Below the pieces are notes generated by a model. That model had not been told where the DNA came from and made no database searches. It saw only the letters and a program-made list of their open reading frames with translations. Made by a program: the position numbers and the translations under genes. Positions 11,151 through 18,738 of a stretch of DNA of 22,500 nucleotides are shown piece after piece; position 1 is the stretch's first letter, and the number at the start of each line of letters is the position of its first letter. This stretch comes from Cristatella mucedo (lineage: Eukaryota; Bryozoa; Phylactolaemata; Cristatellidae): the NCBI GenBank assembly GCA_009760855.2, contig WPIO01000018.1, positions 2,700,001 through 2,722,500 of the forward strand, read 5' to 3'.

Positions 11151-11236
11151 GAGCTGGCTAAAACCGGCTAAAACATGACACTATCCTCCAGAGTCTAGAG
11201 GATAGGGTCATGTTTTAGCCGGTTTTACGGCAGCTC
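11151..11236. repeat. long near-perfect hairpin (foldback or small-RNA precursor candidate)
   Basis: Bases 11159-11191 pair with 11195-11227 at 31 of 33 positions; the mismatches are 11180/11206 and 11189/11197. The loop is only three bases (11192-11194). A further 6-bp stem, GAGCTG (11151-11156) with CAGCTC (11231-11236), lies outside a small internal loop. The length of 86 nt is in the range of microRNA precursors. However, the tiny loop and near-perfect pairing fit a recent inverted duplication, a foldback element or an siRNA-type hairpin at least as well. Strand of transcription, if any, is unknown. Confidence 0.9.
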
Positions 11237-11469
11237 CTCGCTTTTACTCAGCCACTGTAACAACCATTGGACAGCTGGGCTCCTATTAAAATACGCTTTG
11301 GTGGGTTTCTCTTACAAGCACAACATTCGTAGCGACAGGTGCGAAGGCTCTTGAAGCCTCCTCCGAACTGCAGTTCTCTGCTGCAAATCGTTGCTCTGTA
11401 ACGGGGAAGAGTGGAAGCGGCACGATCTCCTCTCAGAGGTCAGAGGCTGGGAATTAGCGGTGAAAGGGC

Positions 11470-11685
11470 AGCAGTACGGCACGTCGGCCGGAGTATGACG
11501 ACAAAGGTTAACTGATTCAAGAGCGTCGTTTAAATAGCTGCAGCAAAGAGCCTTGACGATTATCACCACCGCTTGCTTGCGAGAGGTATAGTGTAGGATC
11601 ACCCTCTGCAGGACTCGAACCCACGGAACCTGGGTCGCGTAGAGCGAGCGCCGTACCGCTGGGCTAAGACTCGGGATAAGAGCCG
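11470..11685 (-). mobile_element. tRNA-derived SINE T1 (second family)
   Basis: Read on minus, the head has TTAGCCCAGCGGTACGGC (A box, 11650-11667) and GGTTCGAGTCC (11611-11621), an exact match to the B box consensus. A unique body follows, with GCAAGCGGTGGTGATAA at 11560-11576, then GGCTCTT, GCTATTTAAACG and TTGAATCAG. The same order appears in T2. The anticodon-arm region cannot fold with a standard 7-base loop and the sequence runs on far beyond a tRNA end, so this is a SINE and not a tRNA gene. Confidence 0.8.
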
Positions 11686-11975
11686 AGACGGCGATCGCGG
11701 CTCCTCACTTATATACTGACCGACTAGGAACCGGCGATGTCGTCGTCCGCGGTTAGGCGGCGCAAAAGCTGCAGTCGTGCTTTTGTTGAGCAAGTTGAGC
11801 TCTAAGCGTTGAGCCCGTGGGGTGGGGGAATGTCGCAGCAGCCGGCCGTCCGGCGGAAGTGCCCTGGGCGCCGAGTGTCTGTGAGAGGGTTATTGCACAC
11901 ACCAGCCACCGCGCACCGTGTGCGAGAGAGTTATCGTACACCGCGGCCGATGCAGGACGCCTGCAGCTCTCCGTC
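11686..11975. other. unassigned spacer
   Basis: Between SINE T1 and SINE S4. No feature recognised apart from a repeated GTGTGCGAGAG/GTGTCTGTGAGAG-like motif near 11874-11935. Confidence 0.35.
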
Positions 11976-12145
11976 ACGATTAGGCCCAGTGTTTAAGGCG
12001 CTCCCCCCGACCAAGGTCAAGCCGACGTGGTAGGCTCAAGCCCCGCGGCATATGCGAAAGCGCCTGAATAGATAGAGATGAAGTTCTCTTAGGGTGCTAA
12101 ATAAATGAATTATATATACATATATATATTTTTTTTTATTTGAAT
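11976..12145 (+). mobile_element. tRNA-derived SINE S4
   Basis: Head TTAGGCCCAGTGTTTAAGG, B-box-like GTAGGCTCAAGCCCC, body AAAGCGCCTGAATAGATAG, then AAGTTCTCTTAGGG and TGCTAAATAAATGAATTATA, with a TATATA and T-rich tail. The short-head form, like S1 and S2. Confidence 0.85.
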
Positions 12146-14212
12146 ATAATTCTCCTCGCTGTGGAAATGGATTTGTTTTCATCTAAAAGTGTGGAGGCTC
12201 TTAATTGCTACCGTGCTTAATCATTCTAGCGTTGGAGCCTGCCATTCGAGTCGGCAATCGTGACCGATTCGCGGCGGAGGGGGCAGCAGCAGCAGCGTCG
12301 CCGCCGTCGAGCGTTCGTCTAGCGCGTGCCGCCGCCGCCGCCGCCGCCGCCGACGAGAGCCAGCGACGAAACAAAGAGCTTTAGAGGTCTGCGTTAGCGG
12401 CTCGAGCGCCTGAGTGCGCCCGCTGCTGCTACACCGCCTGCGTAGCCGCAGCGAGGAATTGAGCAGCTGGAAACAACATCCGCCCACATCTCGGCTCGAA
12501 GGCTGAAGGGAAGTGGAGTCGCCGCGGGCGGCCGGCCGGACAGCTGCAGAAGTAGTAGCGCGCACCGCAGGCTCTCTAATAGTACCCGGAAGTCGAGCTG
12601 CTCTCGCTCTTCGTCGCCTCTCGGGCGACTCAGCGCAAGGCGTCGTATGACAATTTCCGCAACCCTCCCTCGCGGCGCAGCTAGTGAAAGAATCCGACCG
12701 GATCGTTGCGCCCGTATCGAGCCGACCGATCGAACCGGGGCGGGGAGGACGGGGTGGCGGCGTCAGCAGTGCGGAGCGGACGCCTGCTTTTAAGTTGGTC
12801 CACTCTCGTGTCAAATGCGGCGCCGACTCTCGCGCTCTCGATATCGAGAAACCGCCAGGGTGGCGGCGGCGGCGGCGCTTCTCCCGTTGGGCGCAGCATT
12901 GCGACGTAGCATTGGCATTGACCCACACATTGAACTCAATTTTACGGCAGTGCATTCCGATGGGCTGGCTGGCTTTTCGAGATGGATCGAGATTCAAATA
13001 ACAGCGGCGAACTCGAGAGAAAGAGTGCCTGGAGGTTCGAAGACGGTGCACGGGAGAGGGAAATTTCCAGCGAAAACGGCAGCGTATAGCTGAAAGCGTG
13101 ATTGCACGTGGGCAAGTAGCAGTCATTGACCACAGTACATTTTTCTAGTGAGATACGCTCATTTGGAAAACCCTAGGCACCATAGTAACAGCAGAAAATT
13201 GACCGCAATGTTTTACCAGTAATTGGACGGATCTCCTTGAGATTTCTTTCAACTGCTGGATTACGTTATCAACCGATTCGTCACGTCGTCCTCTTTTATC
13301 GGAAGTCTAGACTTCGTACCGTTGTCGCTGAATGTCTCGCTCTTACCTACCCTGTCTCTGTGCACTTAGGTCAGCTGACAATGGCGATGGCGAATGAACG
13401 TAGAACGGATGTCCAAGGTTCGATCGCAGTGCTATCGGCCTTCTGGACTAGCCAACCCGGAACTCTTCTTGTTTCTTCGAAGTTTCGAGGCGTTGCTGTC
13501 GTTTTCGTTCTCCGGAAATCCGCGCATCGCGCGTTCGCGCTCTGTGCGCATCGAGTTCGTCGCGCAGCAAATAAAAAATAAACTAAATCAACAACTAAAT
13601 CGAGTGACATCGACGTACCAGGAAGTCGCGTTAGCGACCGGCGACCGTCGTCGCGCGCGCCGCCTGTCGTGCGCTCAGCCCAAACTCCGCGTTCGACGGT
13701 GCGCCGAGGTAAGCGAAAACCACGGGCAGACGAAAGCACTGAGCCAGGAAAGGACGAGCGAGCGCAAGCGAGAGGCATCGGCAGCGGACGTGACGGCGCA
13801 AAATTGGACCGGAAGCTGCAGTCAGTCCCGGCGAGTAATTTTGCCTTCCAAAGTCAACGCGCCGGCGCGATGCCGTCGGAAGAGGAAAGTAGTTACTAAG
13901 CAGAACGCACTGCGAGTATACAGACAAGCTGCCGACGCGCGTTGGACAATGCGCGCAGCTACGGCGCTATAGCGGAGGCGCCGGCTGGGTGGCGTTCGGG
14001 GTCGAGGCCGTGCGTCAGCAGCGGCCGCGGCACCACCCTGCCTCCTTCCCCCGTCGGCGCTCGGCGTCGCAGCGGGCTGCACGACAGCCGCGCCGTCGCG
14101 AAAGAAGCGGCTGCCCCACCGCGGCGGCCCGCATAGCGTTTCCTGCTCTTGAGCGCCGCGGGCGACGGGGAGCGCTTAGGCGCGCGGCCGTTGAGCCACG
14201 TCGCGAGGGATA
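12146..14212. other. CpG-rich block, no assigned gene
   Basis: About 2 kb, strongly CpG-rich from 12230. It holds the window's longest open frame (12221-13126, minus, 301 codons), which is Arg/Ser/Pro-rich, includes a translated CCG run and matches no domain. An acceptor-like pyrimidine tract ending TGCACTTAG (13370) precedes an ATG at 13381 that opens a 66-codon frame. A strong donor-like CCGAG|GTAAGC lies at about 13707. These could belong to a promoter with 5' exons. Without a recognisable product I leave the block unassigned. Confidence 0.3.
12328..12352. repeat. (GCC)n triplet run
   Basis: About eight perfect GCC/CCG triplets in the CpG-rich block. Confidence 0.88.
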
Positions 14213-14346
14213 TGGTTTGACCCAAGGGGGGGGTTAGGGTGCTCGCCTTTGACGACCGAGGTCGTGGGCTCGCGCCCGGTCGGCGTACGTGAAGCGCATG
14301 GATAGCGAGCACGTACTCTCAGAGCGCGGCGTGAAGGAATTACAAA
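14213..14346 (+). mobile_element. diverged tRNA-derived SINE S5
   Basis: The S-family layout is still readable: GGTTAGGGTGCTCGCC, then ACCGAGGTCGTGGGCTCG, the body GTGAAGCGCATGGATAG and a tail position aligning with the other copies. The usual GGGCGCTATACAAAT has become AGCGCGGCGTGAAGG, so most changes are toward G or C. The A box is interrupted by a run of G. Confidence 0.7.
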
Positions 14347-14979
14347 AAAACCAGCGTCCGTATGCGACGCCATTTCTGCGCTCGCACACAGGAGCAGAGC
14401 AGCCTGGCGGTCAGGCGCTTCCGAAGGCAGCGACGGGTGCGTCTGCGCCCGCGTCGGCGGCACGGCGAACGGCGGCAGCGGCGGCCGGTTCGAGCGCCTG
14501 CGTCAGCGCGGACCGCTCCGGCGCGCGCGCGAACGCAGAGCGTGCGGGAGAGAACGCCCCGCCCCGTTCGTCCTTCTCGCTGCCTCAAAGGCGCCTTGGA
14601 CGTGCGGCGGCCGCTCGGTTCCCACAGAAGGCCCAAGCGAAACGCTCCTGACCGCATTCCCACTATGCCGTGAGCCGCCGCCGCGGCGGCGGCGGCCGCG
14701 TCATAACTGGGGCGCGCAGCGGAACGCGCTCGTTCTTCTCTGCTGCCACCTTTCAAAAGTTCACTTCACAGGGAGTGGCGCGCTTTCTTCAAATGCATTA
14801 AGGGGCAGCGTCTGCTCGCGGCGAGTGCGACGCAGGCAGGCGTTTCCGCACGCGTGCGACCGTCCGGTGGTCTGAGTCGCGCACTGAGCCTTTTGAAGTG
14901 ACCGGCTGTTTTTTCTCTGAGTGTTCCAAGCTTTTTTCAGTGCTGGACTGCCAGGCAGCGGTCAGAGCCGGTGGTGACA
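14347..14979. other. CpG-rich stretch, no assigned gene
   Basis: Several overlapping Arg/Ala-rich frames on both strands, up to 138 codons, reflect composition. A palindromic GCCGCCGCCGCGGCGGCGGC lies near 14676. No gene is recognised. Confidence 0.4.
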
Positions 14980-15180
14980 GCTATGAGAAAGGGAGATATA
15001 ACATTGAAAAACGGTAGCTGATTGAACAGCCACATTTGTATAGCGGCAGAAGAGCCTTTGACGGCATCGTTATCACCACCGCTTGCAGTAGGCAGTAAAG
15101 GATCACCAACTGTAGGATTTGAACACAGTGACCTCGGTCATGAAGGGCGAGCAACTTACCACCATATCGAGGAAATGTAT
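14980..15180 (-). mobile_element. tRNA-derived SINE T2 (second family)
   Basis: Read on minus: A-box-like ATGGTGGTAAGTTGC (around 15155-15165), B-box-like GTGTTCAAATCC (15115-15126), then the T-family body GCAAGCGGTGGTGATAA (15070-15086), GGCTCTTC, CCGCTATACAAATGTGG and TTCAATCAG. It aligns with T1 over about 200 bp. Its GCTATACAAAT core is the same as in the S family and the LINEs. An AT/CA array lies just outside the head. Confidence 0.78.
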
Positions 15181-15239
15181 ACATATATATATATATGCGT
15201 ATATATACACACACACGCATATATATATATATATATATC
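15178..15239. repeat. AT/CA microsatellite, partly palindromic
   Basis: ATAT runs flank a GCGTATATATACACACACACGC-like centre, read in two overlapping pieces. The two GC-containing turns make it an imperfect palindrome. Confidence 0.9.
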
Positions 15240-15439
15240 TTTTTATTTTCTAGCTCCGTCCAATATACCTGAAACACTTTCTACTCAGGCCTCCAGGATT
15301 CAGCGGTCCCGAGGCCCTGTAGTGTGGAGGCCGGCTGTATTTTTTAAGTTGAAAGTTGTGAAGCTGCTATCTCAAGATGGTCGGCTCGACCTCTTGAAAG
15401 TCAATTTTGCAGAATTTGGTTTCAACCTCTACAATGTTG

Positions 15440-15925
15440 TCAATAATAATAAAAAATAATTAGAAAATTTCTATAGCGCCCTCTGAGATCTTAATCTCTG
15501 TGTAGGAACTTTCCACGGGCTGTAAAGGAATCGTGATCAAATGGTTTGTGGTAACTTGCATATTGTCAAGAAGCATAACATGGTTAGAAGCGACAAGCAC
15601 AGTGTTAACATGTAAACTGTTTTAAGTGGTTGCATGCAGGCATAAGCACACAAAAGACGAATCAGAAGGACCCACTAAATGATGTGGTAAACATGTGCGT
15701 CTTGAAGATTCTTTTAGATGTCGTCAAGTCCGGGGATGTCGTGACGTCAGTCGGGAGTGAGTTCCAGGCTTTGGTTGCTTGCGAGCTAAAACGCATGATC
15801 TCCGAAGAATTTGAGGTTTGCATGAAGTATAGCTAAGCGATTTATGTCAGAAAAGCGGGCGGTATGATGCCAAGCCTGGTGGAGGTGGAGTAGTTGCGAT
15901 AGGTAGGCTGCAATGTTGTCAACAA
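15440..15925 (-). mobile_element. LINE-B copy 1, 5'-truncated L2/CR1-like
   Basis: Read on minus, the copy starts in the RT C-terminal region near 15925 and runs through a 3' UTR. The UTR holds CATTTAGTGGGTCC and GATTCGTC, which are shared with LINE-B copy 2. It ends at GATTAAGATCTC, GAGGGCGCTATAGAAAT and a (ATT)n tail at about 15442-15460. This family has an A/T triplet tail and a different 3' UTR from LINE-A. Confidence 0.83.
15680..15925 (-). pseudogene. RT C-terminal remnant of LINE-B
   Basis: The minus-strand frames read AAYLSQLLHLH, then DINRLAILHANLKFFGDHAF (FGDHAF at 15789-15806), an in-frame TAG at 15786-15788, and after a one-base shift KAWNSLPTDV (KAWNSLP at 15752-15772) and KRIFKTHMF (15689-15715). 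The order YLSxLL, GDxAF, WNSLP, FKTHxF is the standard C-terminal end of L2/CR1-type LINE proteins. One stop and one frameshift show it is dead. A 68-codon plus-strand frame over the same bases is antisense to it and not a gene. Confidence 0.85.
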
Positions 15926-15945
15926 TGAATGCAGAGAAGTGCTGC

Positions 15946-16110
15946 CGTACTGGTTTGGCCCAGTGATTAAGGTGCTCGCCCCAACCGAGGTCAAGGTGAA
16001 TGCATTGATGGCCGAGGTCTTGGGCTCCAGCCCCGTGGCCTATGGCAAGCGCCTGAATGGATATTAAGTTCCCCTATCGCGCTATACAAATAAATTATAT
16101 TTTATCTATA
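15946..16110 (+). mobile_element. tRNA-derived SINE S6
   Basis: Head TGGTTTGGCCCAGTGATTAAGG (two overlapping pieces), B-box-like TTGGGCTCCAGCCCC, body AAGCGCCTGAATGGA, then GATATTAAGTTC and GCGCTATACAAATAAATT. It carries the extra head piece AAGGTGAATGCATTGATG also found in S3. It lies between LINE-B copy 1 and the decayed coding-like stretch on the other strand. Confidence 0.87.
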
Positions 16111-16115
16111 TTAGT

Positions 16116-16517
16116 GAGGGGAGATGCAAGCAGCCTGGATGACAGATGCACATCCATTGACTCCTTCCCATCTGAAAGTCCAATTCTAACTGCAGCTGTC
16201 AATTGTGGTGCGTTGAATAAGTTGACACGGCATCAGGGTTCAATGCTATTCTTGTGCTCATTACAGTGAGGCCGTTTGGGTCAGATACAGTTGGTGGTAG
16301 TGTCTGGCAATTCGATCTCACAATTCTGACATATCAGCGTGCTTTGTCATACTTCCTGCTTCTTTGTCAACAGATCATCGTGGCTAACCATTCGTCTCTC
16401 TATCAGCACCTGATCAACCAAATGCAATACGTTAAAAATATCCTTTTTTGCAATGCGTACGATAGCTCGTGCATTGCCAACAGCAAGTGCTGCACGAGAT
16501 TTAAGATGAAGGCGAAC
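16116..16517 (-). pseudogene. decayed coding-like stretch, unidentified
   Basis: One minus-strand frame runs for about 134 codons, broken only by three stops, all TGA (16347-16349, 16281-16283, 16233-16235). The first 56 codons are protein-like, for example RAALAVGNARAIVRIAKKD and LVDQVLIERRMVSHDD. The middle has CQNCEIELPDTTTNC followed by His and Cys residues, which hints at a metal-binding ribbon. A splice-acceptor-like CATCTTTTCACTCTCAG with a branch-like CTGAC lies just before 16517. Alternatively, an ATG near 16575 opens a frame (MAEQKIKTS) that would need one frameshift to join. The right end meets the tail of SINE S6. I do not recognise the family. It may be an old mobile-element ORF, a retro-pseudogene or a chance frame. 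Confidence 0.3.
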
Positions 16518-16652
16518 CTGAGAGTGAAAAGATGTGGTCAGTCAGGCATGACGTCTTGATTTTCTGCTCAGCCATGCTACCCCGCTCTCTCTCCAACGAG
16601 CTCGACGAGGTCGCGGCTAACGTGCTGATGTAGCGCTCGCCAAAATGGCCAG
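16518..16652. other. unassigned spacer
   Basis: Sequence upstream (on minus) of the decayed frame; see that entry for the possible start codon near 16575. Confidence 0.35.
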
Positions 16653-16742
16653 CTCTGGGCAACGAGTGTCTTATAGGCGAGTATCTCTGGGCAGCCAGTG
16701 TCTTATAGGCGAGTATCTCTGGGCAACCAGTGTCTTATAGGC
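16653..16742. repeat. 32-bp minisatellite, about 2.8 copies
   Basis: Units start at 16653, 16685 and 16717 with CTCTGGGCAACCAGTG followed by TCTTATAGGCGAGTAT. The third copy loses its last bases. Confidence 0.92.
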
Positions 16743-17468
16743 TCACCAGTGGAAGTCTCCTGGTTCAGGCCGTGGTCTGTGAGTCCGCCCGTTGGGGCCG
16801 AGCCGCACGATGAATGCCGCGCTCAAGGGAGCATAGGTAGCAGTAAATCTTTCGCTACGACACAGGAATACTCCGGCAACGTTTATGTGTCTGAAATAAG
16901 GATGGCTGTGGGTGGAAGGAGCCGGTCCTGAAGCAAGTGCCAACGATGGGCCTTTTCGACAACTTTAAGGTTGAAATGTCGAAACGTCGAAATGGCCAGT
17001 CTCTCGATCCGGGATGTCAAGTGCCCTCCCCCATGGACAGCGGATCTACAGTATAGGCGGGGCATCGCCTTGACTTAGCTGTGCGAATGCCGAATGCCGA
17101 ATACCGAATACAGGTAATAAAGCCGAATGCCATTCAACACTTTGCTGTGCCGATGCAATGCATTTAGGTTGCCACTGGGATAGTACCGTTCCGATATTCT
17201 CAGCTGGAGCAGCATCTTCGGTCGAGGATTTTGAGAAGAACGACAGAATCGCAGCAAGCGTTGAGCAAATGATCTCTTCGTCGGTGCAAGGGGGCGCTGC
17301 TGGCACCGATGATGACGTGCTCACTTCGAGAGGGTTCAGTTAATGATGCGATGAACGATATCAGAACCGTTAGATTATGGCCAGTATTCGCCCGATCCTT
17401 CTGACACCTATTGCTTACTGCACATGTGCATAACAAACTACACCTGCATTGGCGATCGCTTACTGCTC
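16743..17468. other. unassigned stretch with weak overlapping ORFs
   Basis: Holds four 7-bp units (GAATGCC to GAATACA) at 17085-17112 and an open region at 17046-17343 readable on both strands. On plus, 17158-17343 starts with ATG and reads 61 codons of mixed acidic sequence (SSVEDFEKNDRIAASVEQ). On minus, 92 codons are open. Neither matches a family I know. Confidence 0.25.
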
Positions 17469-17582
17469 GAGGAGGAGGAGGAGGTGGAGGAGGAGGAGGA
17501 GGAGGAGAGGAGGAGGAGGAGAGGAGGAGGAGGAGGAGGAGAGGAGGAGGAGGAGAGGAGGAGGAGGAGGAGGAGGAGGAGG
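17469..17582. repeat. (GGA)n purine tract
   Basis: About 114 bp of G and A on the plus strand with a single T, mostly GGA triplets with GA slips. Frames through it read as poly-Glu, poly-Gly or poly-Arg, or poly-Leu/Ser on minus, and are artefacts. Confidence 0.96.
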
Positions 17583-17694
17583 CCTTCCCCCTGCAATGTT
17601 AGCGATGTGACGGATGTTGGTATTAGGTGGCGTCCGGCGGCCCGACTAGACTGGGGGGCGCCGAATCCTGCCCCCCACCGCCTTGGCTCCGGCA

Positions 17695-17830
17695 CTCTGT
17701 GGCTACGGAATTCGCACCGAAAGCCGAGTAGGCTTTGAATGCGCTGCTGTAGAAAGCTCTTCAGCGTAATGCCCACTTAGTCGTTGTAGCTTTGTGGAGT
17801 AACAGATGGAGCTGCATAATGACGTTATAG
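17695..17830 (+). mobile_element. LINE-A copy D, 3' end only
   Basis: Begins at GGCTACGGAATTCGCACCG, matching GGCTACCGAATGCGTACCG of copies A and B. It continues through the AGGCTTTGAATGCGCT segment to GTGGAGTAACAGATGGAG and a short A/T-rich end. About 135 bp survive. Confidence 0.8.
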
Positions 17831-18682
17831 CGAAACCGATTTTCTTTGAGGATAACTTAGCGGCTGAGGACGTTTTTTCCGATTCGCGCTCCGCAGCGTG
17901 TAATCCTGCATTCCCTTTGGTGCCAGTGGATCGGGTTTCTGGCCGCCCCCCCCCCCCATTTCAAGCCACGGGTTCTCTAATCTTTTGCCTGGCTAGCAGG
18001 CCGCGGGCTGTATTGTCGTGCGACGCTTGCAAGTAGACGTGCTGCTTATTCGCCGTCTCGAAGCAACGGACACTCGCACCTTTGCAAACGCTCTAGAGCA
18101 AAACGAGTGGGCCTATTTAAGAAGTGCATCTTTTCCCGCTGCTGCTGCTGCTACTGCCACTGCTGTGGCGAGGCTGCCTCGGATAGTCGGCACGCAGTTG
18201 CCTGGTGTTGCGTGCGTCACATCCGGTATTAGCAACCGCTAAGCTTCCGCATCTCCCGACAAATTTTTGCCGTTTCGGCTACATTCGGAGGATTATGCCG
18301 TCCACTTATAGGCGATTATTGCCGCACAATGCTTTCTCATATGCTCGCGAGTTAACGGCGAAGGCACTTTCTCGAGCGCTTCATTCTACCTCGCTCTAAG
18401 CTCCGTCCAGCAGCAACTATTTAATTTGAACACATGCACTGCTTGTTATTTTTAGCATAGTTTTGAATCGGAATTTAATCATTTAAAGCCCTGCTGATGG
18501 TTGTAGCCATGGTGACGTAGCCTGCACGACCGTGCTGCCCGACCCTGTCGCTGAGGTCGCAGCTGCTCTAGGTCAGGGGGAGGCAGAAGTCTTAGTCCTC
18601 GCGCGTCTTAGCCGCTAGGAGTCGTCTGCTCGCGCTTCGTTACCCAGGCAGTCGGCTGCGAGTCCTGCAGCAGGCCATTCCC
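17831..18682. other. unassigned stretch
   Basis: A C12 run lies at 17946-17957 and a (CTG)-like run near 18140-18165. No gene or shared repeat is recognised. Confidence 0.4.
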
Positions 18683-18738
18683 TAATGTAATGTAATGTAA
18701 TGTAATGTATCTCCGTCAGTAACTCCACAAAGTCAATC
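18683..18738 (-). mobile_element. LINE-A fragment E, extreme 3' end plus pentamer tail
   Basis: Read on minus: TGACTTTGTGGAGTTACTGA, CGGAGATACAT, then about five ATTAC units. The unique part, about 36 bp, is identical to the end of copy B, and the pentamer array is the family tail expanded. This is the only LINE-A copy on the minus strand here. Confidence 0.8.

Noticed and set aside
11600-11680. Possible true tRNA gene on minus (exact B box)
   Set aside because: The anticodon arm does not give a standard 7-base loop, no clean acceptor stem closes, and the homology with T2 continues well past a tRNA end. It is a SINE head.
12221-13126. 301-codon minus-strand open frame, the longest in the window
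   Set aside because: It lies in CpG-rich DNA where stops are rare. It is Arg/Ser/Pro-rich, contains a translated CCG run, has antisense open frames and matches no domain I recognise.
13707-13716. Strong splice-donor-like CCGAG|GTAAGC
   Set aside because: An isolated donor without a recognisable exon or matching acceptor; kept only as a remark in the CpG-rich block entry.
15630-15836. 68-codon plus-strand frame
   Set aside because: It is antisense to the LINE-B protein end, which explains why it is open.
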